Positions 7,915 to 15,292 of a stretch of DNA of 64,000 nt are shown one piece after another (within the stretch, counting starts at the first letter, position 1; every line of letters starts with the position of its first letter). Source of the stretch: an uncultured Bacteroides sp. (lineage in GTDB: Bacteria > Bacteroidota > Bacteroidia > Bacteroidales > Bacteroidaceae); contig CALULP010000008.1 of assembly GCA_944321495.1 (NCBI GenBank), forward strand, positions 1 to 64,000, read 5' to 3'. The translations under genes were made by a program, and so were the position numbers. Under the pieces are notes generated by a model. That model saw only the letters and a list, made by a program, of their open reading frames with translations, did not search any database and was not told where the DNA came from.

Positions 7915-8829
7915 TCAATTGTCAATTGACATAAGGCAAGCCATAGCCATGCTGTAATACTTGGACAGGCCGCTGTCGCTGCGCGAAGGCAGCACCACAG
8001 GACATGCGGGCCCTTGCAGCAAGCCTGCCATGTCGGCCCCGGCAAAGAGGGTCATGGCCTTGTAAAAAGCGTTGCCGCTCTCGATGTTGGGAAAGATGAG
8101 CACGTCCGCCTCCCCGTCGATGGGCGAGGCAATGCCCTTGATGTCGCCGCTGGTCTTCTCGCAGGCGGTCTTCACGTCCAGCGGCCCGTCGATGATGACG
8201 TCGCCAAACTCGCCCGCCTCCGCCAGTTCCACAATGTTCACATAGTCCAGCGAATGGGGGAACTTGGCGCTGACCTTCTCCGTGCAATGTATCAAGGCGA
8301 CGCGCGGCTGCCGGATGCCGAAGCTGCGGCAAGTACGGATGGCATAGCCTATCATCTCGATGCGCTGCTGCAACGTAGGCCGGGGAATCACCGCCGCGTC
8401 GCTGAAGAACAGCAGTTTGTGGTAGGCCGGAATCTGCATCACCGCCAAGTGCGTCAGCACCTTGCCGCGCGGCAGCAGCCCGTGCTCCTTGTCCAGGATG
8501 GCGTGCAAAAGGTTGTCGGTGTTGATGATGCCCTTCATCAGGATGTCCGCCTCGCCCTGGCGCACCATGCGCACGGCCAGCCGTGCCGCCTCGTCGAGGT
8601 CGTCCACATGGACGGCCTTCACATAGCCGGGATAACGCTTCAGGGTAGGGTATTTCTTCAGGATAGCCGAGTCGCCTATCATCAGGAATTCGGCAATGCC
8701 CTCCTCCAGGGCACGGGCGATGGCATATTCCGTATTAGGGTCGTTGGCACACACCACGGCGATGCGCTTGCGGTTTTTCAATGCCCGGAGGTGGGCGGTA
8801 AGCTCGTCAAAATTCCGTATGGGTTGCAT
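7915..8829 (-). CDS. ptb: Phosphate butyryltransferase
   Basis: Converts butyryl-CoA (or branched acyl-CoA) plus phosphate into the acyl phosphate consumed by Buk. The 304-aa protein belongs to the phosphate acetyl/butyryltransferase family: ANDPNTEYAIARALEEGIAEFLMIGD near residues 29-54, MKGIINTDNLLHAILD near 99, and the C-terminal ADVLIFPNIESGNAFYK segment. It is first in the operon and has its own promoter box at 8850-8857. The 3' spacer to buk is made of TTAGTGA and TCAATTA repeats. Confidence 0.92.
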   Translation of the reverse strand: MQPIRNFDELTAHLRALKNRKRIAVVCANDPNTEYAIARALEEGIAEFLMIGDSAILKKYPTLKRYPGYVKAVHVDDLDEAARLAVRMVRQGEADILMKGIINTDNLLHAILDKEHGLLPRGKVLTHLAVMQIPAYHKLLFFSDAAVIPRPTLQQRIEMIGYAIRTCRSFGIRQPRVALIHCTEKVSAKFPHSLDYVNIVELAEAGEFGDVIIDGPLDVKTACEKTSGDIKGIASPIDGEADVLIFPNIESGNAFYKAMTLFAGADMAGLLQGPACPVVLPSRSDSGLSKYYSMAMACLMSIDN

Positions 8830-8849
8830 GGTTTTCGTCGGTTTTTGTC

Positions 8850-8857
8850 CAAAGGTA
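8850..8857 (-). promoter_or_regulatory. Promoter -7 box of ptb-buk
   Basis: CAAAGGTA, TACCTTTG on the minus strand, 21 bp before the ptb start codon, predicting a short leader of about 14 nt. Confidence 0.55.
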
Positions 8858-8922
8858 TGTCATTTTGTCGACATATCCAACGGTTACCGGCAAAAACTAC
8901 GCCAAGGCGCTTACCATTTGCA

Positions 8923-10326
8923 TCACATGCTCCGTTTCAACCGCTCCACGTAGGCGTCTATGCGGTGCAATTCCGCCGGAATGTCGATGCCCTGCGGACA
9001 GTGTGGACTGCACTGGTTGCACCCTATGCAGTGGCTGGCCTGGCGAAGTTTGGGCACGCTGCGGTCGTAGCCCACCAGATAGGCGCGGCGGGCACGGCGG
9101 TAGTGCTCGTCTTGCGTGCTTTCGGCGATGTTGCCCTCATTGAGGCACTTGTTGTAGTGCAGCAATATGGCCGGAATGTCTATGCCGTAGGGACAAGGCA
9201 TGCAATACTTGCAGTCGTTGCAAGGGATGGTGTCCCGCTGCATCATGAGGTCGGCCGCCTGTTGCAGAAAGGCCAGGTCGTCCGCCGTCAACGGTTTCAA
9301 GGGACTGTACGTGCGCAGGTTGTCTTGCAGGTGCTCCATGCGCGTCATGCCGCTCAGCACGGTCAGCACGCCCAGGAAATTGCCTGCAAAGCGGAACGCC
9401 CACGAAGCCACGCTCGCCTCCGGCTCGCGCTGCTTCAGCATAGCCACCACGTCGTTGGCTACGTTGGACAGGCGTCCGCCCAGCAGCGGTTCCATGATGA
9501 TGGCAGGGATGCCGCGTTTGGCCAGCTCGCCATACAGGTACTCGGCATCAGTATTGCGTGGATTTATCTGCTTGGCATACTTCCAGTCCAGGTAGTTCAG
9601 CTGAATCTGCACGAAGTCCCACTTGTACTTGTCATGCTCGGCCAGCAGGCGGTCGAACACCCGGATGTCCCCGTGGTACGAAAAGCCCAGGTTGCGGATG
9701 CGTCCTGCCGCACGCTCCTCCAGCAGGAAGTCCAGCACCCCGTTCCTGATGTACCGGCTCTCAAACTCCTCCATGGCGTGGGCGCCCATGCCTATGCCAT
9801 GCAACAGGTAGTAATCGATGTAGTCCACCTGCAAGGCCTTCATGGAGTTGCGGTACATGCCTATGCTCCCCTCCCTCGTCCAGGTAGAGGGTGCGAAGTT
9901 AGACATTTTGGTGGCCACGAAGTACTTCTCTCTGGGGTGCCGGCTCAGGGCTATGCCCGTGGCGCGCTCCGACCCGCCCCGGCAATAGGCAGGCGACGTG
10001 TCGAAGTAGTTCACCCCGTGCTCCAGGGCATAGTCCACCATGCGGTTCACCATATCCTGGTCGATGGCCTCGTTGCCCTCGCGTGCCGAGCGCCCTCCCA
10101 CCGAGGGCAGGCGCATCATGCCGAAGCCCAGCAGCGACACCTTGTCGCCTGTCTTGGGGTTAGTGCGATAGGTCATCTGCCCTGCGGGAATCTCGCCTGC
10201 CGCGGTTGCCGCGCCACCCGTCTTGCCGCCACACGACGCCAAGCCGGCGCCTGCCATGCCCGCTGCGCCCATCAGCTTGAAGAAGTCGCGGCGGGATATC
10301 TTGCCTTTATTCTTTCCGTTTTCCAT
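8923..10326 (-). CDS. Tat-exported Fe-S aldo/keto reductase
   Basis: A 467-aa oxidoreductase. The N-terminus has a twin-arginine motif (SRRDFFK, residues 10-16) followed by a hydrophobic stretch and lipobox-like ASCGG, so a folded, cofactor-loaded lipoprotein exported by Tat is likely. The middle is an aldo/keto reductase barrel with family residues in NYFDTSPAY (Asp, Tyr), VATKM (Lys) and LLHGIG (His). The C-terminal part has two 4Fe-4S motifs, CNDCKYCMPCP near residue 366 and CIGCNQCSPHCP near 432. It is the second gene of an operon with the polyferredoxin (11 bp apart), which probably supplies or accepts electrons across the membrane. The substrate is unknown. Confidence 0.88.
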   Translation of the reverse strand: MENGKNKGKISRRDFFKLMGAAGMAGAGLASCGGKTGGAATAAGEIPAGQMTYRTNPKTGDKVSLLGFGMMRLPSVGGRSAREGNEAIDQDMVNRMVDYALEHGVNYFDTSPAYCRGGSERATGIALSRHPREKYFVATKMSNFAPSTWTREGSIGMYRNSMKALQVDYIDYYLLHGIGMGAHAMEEFESRYIRNGVLDFLLEERAAGRIRNLGFSYHGDIRVFDRLLAEHDKYKWDFVQIQLNYLDWKYAKQINPRNTDAEYLYGELAKRGIPAIIMEPLLGGRLSNVANDVVAMLKQREPEASVASWAFRFAGNFLGVLTVLSGMTRMEHLQDNLRTYSPLKPLTADDLAFLQQAADLMMQRDTIPCNDCKYCMPCPYGIDIPAILLHYNKCLNEGNIAESTQDEHYRRARRAYLVGYDRSVPKLRQASHCIGCNQCSPHCPQGIDIPAELHRIDAYVERLKRSM

Positions 10327-10337
10327 ATCCTTGCGTG

Positions 10338-11858
10338 TTATAGTTCTCTATGCACTTCGTTTCCTTCCACATATATTGCGCTGAACGGGCGTGCCGGACA
10401 AAGGTTCTCGCAAGCCCCGCACCCTATGCACCGCTCCACATTGACGACGGGAATCTTGGGTGAAGCCGGGTTGCCCGCCTCGGAGGGCACCATCTGTATG
10501 GCTCCCGACGGGCAATGGCGGGCACAGTTGCCGCACTCCACGCCGTCGGTTAGCGGCACGCAGTTCTCCCTGACCCACACCGCGCGGCCTATCTGCGTGG
10601 CCGACTTCTCTGCCAAGTCCGTCAGGCGGATGGCATCGGTTGGGCAGACTTCGGCACAACGCCCGCACTCGGGACGGCAATACCCACGCTCGTAGCTCAT
10701 CTCGGGCTGCATCAGCCTCAGCGGGTCGGTGGAGGGGCGAAGCACCCCGTTGGGGCACACCGACACGCACAGTTGGCAGGCGGTGCAGTGCTGTGCAAAG
10801 TGCCTCAGGCTCCTTGCTCCGGGTGGCACTATCGGAGTTTTGCGCTCAGGGATTTTCTTATCCTCAATCACCGCCAAGCCACCGTCCACTTTTTTCTCCT
10901 GAGCTTTCAAGGCCACCGTAGTAGCCACCAAAGCCGTAGCCGTGAGGAATGAGCGGCGCGCAGCCCCCTCAACTCCCCCAGTGGAGGAGCCTTGGCTATC
11001 CGGCTTTAAGTTCTCCCTCCCCCTACGGGGAAGAATCCGGGAGGGGGCATGCCTGTAACTGATAGCCCCCTTGCGACACTTCCCTATGCAATCCATGCAA
11101 GCCACGCAGCGGCTGTAGTCTATCCGGTGGTCGGCAATGTCTATGCAGGCCGCCTTGCAATTCTTGGCGCAAAGCTTGCAGTCCACGCACTTGTCCGTGT
11201 CGATTACCGGCTTCAGCCAAGCAAAGCGGGCCAGGAAGCCCAGTACCGTGCCTACCGGACAGATGGTGTTGCAATACGTCCGCCCGTTGCGCCACGCCAG
11301 CACGCCGATGATGACAAAGGTAAGCAAGGCAATGAGAAACGTAGGCAGGCTTTTCAGCCACACGTCCGTCCCATAGAAAGCATAGCTGTCGGCACGCTCG
11401 GCCAAGTAAGCCAGCAGGTTGTTGCCCCAGCCATAAACGGGAGCGAACAGGTTACCCGCTATCCGCCCGTAGGAACTGTAAGGCGCCAGCAGGGCAACCA
11501 GCGAGCCAACCCCCGCCACCAAGGCCACGATGAACACTACTAATACGCCATAGCGCAGCCACGACAGGGCGGGCGAGTAGGCGTAGCGGTTCTTCCGCCG
11601 CTTCTTGCCCAGCCAGGCAAAGACATCCTGCATCACGCCCAGCGGGCAAATCACCGAGCAATACACCCGTCCGCAGACAAGCGTCAGCAACACAAGCATC
11701 ACTACCACGCCCGCATTCAACGCCAGGAGCGCGGGCAAGAACTGTATCTTCGCCATCCATCCCAACCAGGCATGCACCGTCCCCGTAAAGTCGAGGAACA
11801 GCAACGTGATGCCCACAAAGAACAGGACGGCCAGCGTCAATCTGATTTTCCGTAACAT
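10338..11858 (-). CDS. Membrane polyferredoxin, NapH/NapG-like fusion
   Basis: A 506-aa protein. The N-terminal ~210 residues hold about five membrane segments of the NapH/YccM/CcoG type with conserved VCGRVYCSVICPLGVMQD and TYCNTICPVGTVLG. Two cytosolic 4Fe-4S motifs follow (CVDCKLCAKNC near 222, CVACMDCIGKC). After a low-complexity linker comes an RRSFLTATALVATTVA segment near residue 300 that resembles a NapG-type Tat signal. Four more cysteine clusters follow (CTACQLCVSVCP, CGRCAEVCP, CGNCARHCP, CIGCGACENLCP). Electron transfer across the membrane to the exported reductase encoded next is inferred. The ATG at 11856-11858 begins the first membrane helix and follows the promoter at 11885-11892; the frame is open further upstream. 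Confidence 0.87.
   Translation of the reverse strand: MLRKIRLTLAVLFFVGITLLFLDFTGTVHAWLGWMAKIQFLPALLALNAGVVVMLVLLTLVCGRVYCSVICPLGVMQDVFAWLGKKRRKNRYAYSPALSWLRYGVLVVFIVALVAGVGSLVALLAPYSSYGRIAGNLFAPVYGWGNNLLAYLAERADSYAFYGTDVWLKSLPTFLIALLTFVIIGVLAWRNGRTYCNTICPVGTVLGFLARFAWLKPVIDTDKCVDCKLCAKNCKAACIDIADHRIDYSRCVACMDCIGKCRKGAISYRHAPSRILPRRGRENLKPDSQGSSTGGVEGAARRSFLTATALVATTVALKAQEKKVDGGLAVIEDKKIPERKTPIVPPGARSLRHFAQHCTACQLCVSVCPNGVLRPSTDPLRLMQPEMSYERGYCRPECGRCAEVCPTDAIRLTDLAEKSATQIGRAVWVRENCVPLTDGVECGNCARHCPSGAIQMVPSEAGNPASPKIPVVNVERCIGCGACENLCPARPFSAIYVEGNEVHREL
10963..11048. repeat. Inverted-repeat element inside the polyferredoxin gene
   Basis: An 86-bp stretch bounded by a perfect 8-bp inverted repeat, GCCCCCTC (10963-10970) and GAGGGGGC (11041-11048), with internal hairpins (CTCCCCCAGTGGAGGAG; CTCCCCCTACGGGGAAG). 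It encodes only the Pro/Gly/Arg-rich linker between the NapH-like and NapG-like halves and keeps the reading frame open. Confidence 0.55.
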
Positions 11859-11884
11859 AACTTCCAACTCTTTTTTACTGCCTG

Positions 11885-11892
11885 CAAAGATA
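11885..11892 (-). promoter_or_regulatory. Promoter -7 box of the polyferredoxin-reductase operon
   Basis: CAAAGATA (TATCTTTG on the minus strand), 27 bp before the chosen start codon. It supports that start over upstream in-frame alternatives. Confidence 0.55.
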
Positions 11893-12035
11893 AGGGGCAG
11901 GAGCCTGACACTCTTTACCAAAATTACGGAAAGTGATGCACGGATTACCGTTTCCGCCCCGCCCAACGGCCTGAAAACCGCAATCTTGGCATTTTCTTCT
12001 GCCCTATGTGTAAAAGGAGTGCAGGCTGGCATGCT

Positions 12036-12043
12036 TACCTTTG
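12036..12043 (+). promoter_or_regulatory. Promoter -7 box of the EFR1-type gene
   Basis: TACCTTTG, 28 bp before the start codon at 12072. Together with the box at 11885-11892 it makes this a divergent promoter region. Confidence 0.5.
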
Positions 12044-12071
12044 CCCCCACGAACCACAAAACCATTTGCTT

Positions 12072-13016
12072 ATGATGGAAAACAAACGCAAACTCACCCG
12101 CCGTGAAGCCCTGAAGCGCATGGGCACCCTCGTGGCTGGCGGCGTGGCCGCCGCATCGGGCATATTTCCGTTAACGTCCTGCGAATCCCCCAAGCCCCGA
12201 CGAATCATCTTCTACTTTACCGGCACTGGCAATTGCCTCTACGTGGCGCGCCAGCTGGCCACAGCAGACACCATCCTGCTTAGCATCCCCCAGCTGGTAA
12301 AGCAAGGCCAATACGACTTCGAGGCCGACGAAATAGGCATTGTCTACCCCATCTACGGCCACATGCCGCCCTACATGGTGAGACAGTTCATACAGAAAGC
12401 CCGGCTCAAGGCCGGTTATAAGTTTGCCGTCCTCACCTTTGGCGCCCGCAAGTGCAACGCAGTGGAAATATGGGACGGAATAACCCGCAAGGCCGGACAC
12501 GCCTTTGACTACATCACTACTCTGATTATGGTAGATAACTGGCTGCCCAACTTCGACATGAGCGAGCAGATGAAGCTGGACAAGCACATCCCCGAAAACC
12601 TGCAAAGGATAAACGCCGACCTTGCCGCCCGCCGCCGCTGGCACGAGCCTGTCACCGAAGAAGAGCGCGCGATGCACGCCGGATTCATGGCCTACACCGG
12701 TCTCGACCCCGAAAAGGGCTTCGTAATGAGAAGCGAGAAATACTTCCGGGTAACAGACCGTTGCGTGGATTGCAGCATCTGTACCTACGTGTGCCCGCGG
12801 GGCAACTACGAACTGACTTCACGGGGCGTAAAAACCGCAGGCGACTGCGAATTCTGCTTTGCCTGCATACACAACTGCCCGCAAAAAGCCATACAGTTTG
12901 CCCACCTGCCCGATGACCCGCTCTTGGCACGCGGCGAAGTGAATCCCGACGCCCGCTACCGCAACGAGCACGTCTCGCTCTACGACCTGAAAACCGCCAA
13001 CAACCAGCTGCTGTAG
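12072..13016 (+). CDS. EFR1-type flavodoxin/ferredoxin, exported
   Basis: A 314-aa fusion. A flavodoxin-like domain binds FMN through the loop FYFTGTGNCLYVA near residue 46, and a ferredoxin-like part has CVDCSICTYVCP near 229 and CEFCFACIHNCP near 258. It matches the EFR1 family. The N-terminus has a twin-arginine-like motif (LTRREALKRM), a hydrophobic stretch and LTSCESP, suggesting a Tat-exported lipoprotein, which is unusual for a flavodoxin-like electron carrier. It is divergent from the polyferredoxin operon and probably belongs to the same redox system. ATGs at 12072 and 12075 are equally possible; no clear ribosome binding site is seen. Confidence 0.85.
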   Translation: MMENKRKLTRREALKRMGTLVAGGVAAASGIFPLTSCESPKPRRIIFYFTGTGNCLYVARQLATADTILLSIPQLVKQGQYDFEADEIGIVYPIYGHMPPYMVRQFIQKARLKAGYKFAVLTFGARKCNAVEIWDGITRKAGHAFDYITTLIMVDNWLPNFDMSEQMKLDKHIPENLQRINADLAARRRWHEPVTEEERAMHAGFMAYTGLDPEKGFVMRSEKYFRVTDRCVDCSICTYVCPRGNYELTSRGVKTAGDCEFCFACIHNCPQKAIQFAHLPDDPLLARGEVNPDARYRNEHVSLYDLKTANNQLL

Positions 13017-13019
13017 CCC

Positions 13020-13859
13020 CTACGCCCCGCTGTTCTTGCGGAACACGGAGGGAGGCATTCCCAAGTGCTGCTGCACATAACGGCTGAAATGCGCCGGAGA
13101 GGAGAAGCCAAAGCGGTAGGCGATGTCGGTCAGTGTCAGCGACTTGTCGCGCAACTGCCGCGCAATGTCGAGCGCTGTATAGCGGTTTATCCAGAAATTG
13201 GCCGCATAGCCGCTCACGTTGCGCGACACTTCCGACAGGTATTTCGGGCTGACGCACAGCCGGTCGGCATAGTAACCCACCTCGCGGTGGCGGCGAAACT
13301 CCCCGTCCTCCAGCATGCCCAGGAAACGGCTCATGAGGGAAGCGCTCTGCAACGGAAGGTCATCTTCATCGCACAAGTGGGAGTGGAAGTCAAAGAAGTC
13401 CAGTATCATCATCTGCACGGCACAGACCAGCATGTCGCGGTAAAAGTGATGATCCACGTCCGCCACACACGCGGCCAACAAATCGAAGTTGCGATGGCAG
13501 CGCGCCTGCTGCCCGGCATCGAGCCTCATCACCGGATTCAGGAACAGGGACAACTGCCCTTTCATGCCATAGTTGCTCTGCGGAGTGCTCAGCTCGATAA
13601 AGCCCGCCGTGACATACACCCCCCGCACCCGGAAGTCCGCCGACGGGCGGATTCCCTCCACCAGCCGGCCTTTGCGCACAATCATCAGGTCGCCCGCCCG
13701 AAGCTCAAACTCCTTGCCGTTGAACACAAAACGGCAACTGCCCTCCGTGCAAAGGGCATGCGCCAGGTAGTCGGCATACCTGTCCGTCCCCAGCCCATCC
13801 AGCGTATCGGCAATAATCACGTCACGAGTCTTTTCCATCGTCATGTTTTGTTTCGGCAT
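13020..13859 (-). CDS. AraC-family transcriptional regulator
   Basis: A 279-aa regulator. The C-terminal ~95 residues form the double helix-turn-helix: YADRLCVSPKYLSEVSRNVSG and LTDIAYRFGFSSPAHFSRYVQQHLGMPPSVFR. The N-terminal ~160 residues are a cupin-like sensing domain (FNGKEFELRAGDLMIVRKG). The stop is 4 bp from the stop of the convergent EFR1-type gene. Its target is not visible, but the adjacent redox genes are the obvious candidates. Its promoter overlaps a 16-bp palindrome at 13869-13884 that could be an autoregulatory site. Confidence 0.9.
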   Translation of the reverse strand: MPKQNMTMEKTRDVIIADTLDGLGTDRYADYLAHALCTEGSCRFVFNGKEFELRAGDLMIVRKGRLVEGIRPSADFRVRGVYVTAGFIELSTPQSNYGMKGQLSLFLNPVMRLDAGQQARCHRNFDLLAACVADVDHHFYRDMLVCAVQMMILDFFDFHSHLCDEDDLPLQSASLMSRFLGMLEDGEFRRHREVGYYADRLCVSPKYLSEVSRNVSGYAANFWINRYTALDIARQLRDKSLTLTDIAYRFGFSSPAHFSRYVQQHLGMPPSVFRKNSGA

Positions 13860-13868
13860 CCTGCCCTA

Positions 13869-13885
13869 ATCTTTGTACAAAGATA
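13869..13885 (-). promoter_or_regulatory. Palindromic promoter of the AraC gene
   Basis: ATCTTTGTACAAAGAT (13869-13884) is a perfect 16-bp palindrome. Its right arm plus one base gives CAAAGATA (13878-13885), the minus-strand -7 box of the regulator gene, 19 bp from its start codon. Confidence 0.45.
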
Positions 13886-14060
13886 CCCCTCTCTCCCCAT
13901 TGTTGCAAACCGTCCGGCAGAAAATTCACGTTTCTTGACGCCATCCATCGGAATACCTTACATCGCAAAAGGCCAAATTGTCTCTAAGCGACAAGATTTC
14001 CCGTTCCAATCCTTATTGTATATCAACAAGGTACGTTCCCTAATTGTTGCATTCTTTTAT

Positions 14061-14127
14061 CATATCCCTACCTGCTACGTACCCCATTCGTACCCTCTTC
14101 GTACCTGCTTCGCTCCTGTTTCGGCTC
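14061..14127. repeat. Degenerate 11-bp tandem array
   Basis: Successive 11-bp units end in GTAC or CTC: CTGCTACGTAC (14072-14082), CCCATTCGTAC, CCTCTTCGTAC, CTGCTTCGCTC, then a 12-bp variant, with a weaker unit before them. The array lies in the 443-bp gene-free stretch 13860-14302. The rest of that stretch holds the AraC promoter, AT-rich sequence without long open frames, and the promoter of the next gene. Confidence 0.6.
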
Positions 14128-14279
14128 TATGGAGCGAAGGCGGAACGAGCGAAATCTTTACATGGCGGGTAATCATTCCTTACAAGCCACCCGCCTGCAC
14201 GGAGGACTTCGCACCGGCATCCGGCCCGGGGAAACCCTAAAAAAAGTTTTCACCCGGCGGCATTCCGCCCCGAAATGTG

Positions 14280-14287
14280 TATTTTTG
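14280..14287 (+). promoter_or_regulatory. Promoter -7 box of the LD-carboxypeptidase gene
   Basis: TATTTTTG, a TAnnTTTG match 15 bp before the ATG at 14303. Its position rules out the longer reading-frame starts upstream. Confidence 0.5.
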
Positions 14288-14302
14288 CCGAAAATCGACA
14301 GA

Positions 14303-15253
14303 ATGCCTATGAACAGCCTGACATTTCCACCCTACCTCGGCGAGGGCGACCGCGTGGTCATCGTCTCTCCCTCGAGCAAGATTGACAAGGCCTTTTTGAA
14401 AGGGGCAGTCAGCCGCTTGCGGTCGTGGGGACTGGAGGTGGCCACTGCACGGCATGCCGCGTCTTCCTGCGGCACGTATGCGGGCACCCTTGCCCAGCGG
14501 CTGGAAGACCTCCAGGCGGCAATGGACGACGACCGGGCCAAAGCCATCCTGTGCAGCCGGGGCGGCTACGGGGCGGTGCACCTGGTGGACAAGCTGGACT
14601 TCACCCGCTTCCGCAAACACCCCAAGTGGCTGATAGGCTTCAGCGACATCACGGCGCTGCACAACCTGATGCAGCACGAGGGCTTTGCCTCGCTGCATGC
14701 CCCCATGGCGCGGCACCTCACGGTGGAGCCTGCCGACGACCCGTGCACGCTGGCCCTGCGCGACACCCTCTTCGGCCGGGGGGCGGGCGCAACGGAAGGC
14801 TTCGGCTACACCTGCCCCGCACACAAGCTGAACCACCGGGGCATGGCCACAGGCACGCTGCGCGGCGGCAACCTCTCCGTGTTCTACGGACTGCGGGGCA
14901 CCCCGCTCGACATTCCCCCCGAAGGCACCATCCTCTACCTGGAGGACGTGGGCGAACGCCCACACGCCGTGGAGCGCATGGTGTACAACCTGCGGCTGGG
15001 CGGCGTGCTGGAGCGGCTGAGCGGCCTCATCATCGGGCAGTTCACGGAGTACGTGGAAAACAAGTCGCTGGGCAAAGACCTGTACGGCGCGCTGGCCGAC
15101 GTGCTGAAGGATTACAGCTACCCCGTATGCTTCAACTTCCCCGTAGGACACGTCACGATGAACGTCCCCCTCGTCAACGGCGCCGAAGTCACGCTGGACG
15201 TAGGCAAGAAAGAAACCCGGCTGAGCTTCGCGGCCGGCAAGAAAACAAGTTAG
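14303..15253 (+). CDS. Muramoyltetrapeptide (LD-) carboxypeptidase, S66 family
   Basis: Removes the terminal D-Ala from murein tetrapeptides during cell-wall recycling (LdcA/MccF family). The 316-aa product has the nucleophile serine in CSRGGYGAVHLVD near residue 84, a conserved glutamate in LYLEDVGE near 213 and the histidine in FPVGHVTMN near 282. The family's IGFSDITALH and GTLRGGNLSV segments are also present. No signal peptide is seen, fitting a cytosolic recycling role; a MccF-like peptide-immunity function is less likely. The next gene starts 39 bp downstream, so they may be co-transcribed. Confidence 0.9.
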   Translation: MPMNSLTFPPYLGEGDRVVIVSPSSKIDKAFLKGAVSRLRSWGLEVATARHAASSCGTYAGTLAQRLEDLQAAMDDDRAKAILCSRGGYGAVHLVDKLDFTRFRKHPKWLIGFSDITALHNLMQHEGFASLHAPMARHLTVEPADDPCTLALRDTLFGRGAGATEGFGYTCPAHKLNHRGMATGTLRGGNLSVFYGLRGTPLDIPPEGTILYLEDVGERPHAVERMVYNLRLGGVLERLSGLIIGQFTEYVENKSLGKDLYGALADVLKDYSYPVCFNFPVGHVTMNVPLVNGAEVTLDVGKKETRLSFAAGKKTS

Positions 15254-15292
15254 CCAGTGTTTAACAACGGAAACAAACTCGTTCAACTCTAT

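Noticed and set aside
8014..10695. Very long plus-strand open frame (about 890 codons) opposite ptb, the aldo/keto reductase and the polyferredoxin
   Set aside because: It lies antisense to three genes with clear family motifs; its translation is low-complexity (His/Val/Gln/Ala-rich) and crosses intergenic promoters. GC-rich third positions explain it.
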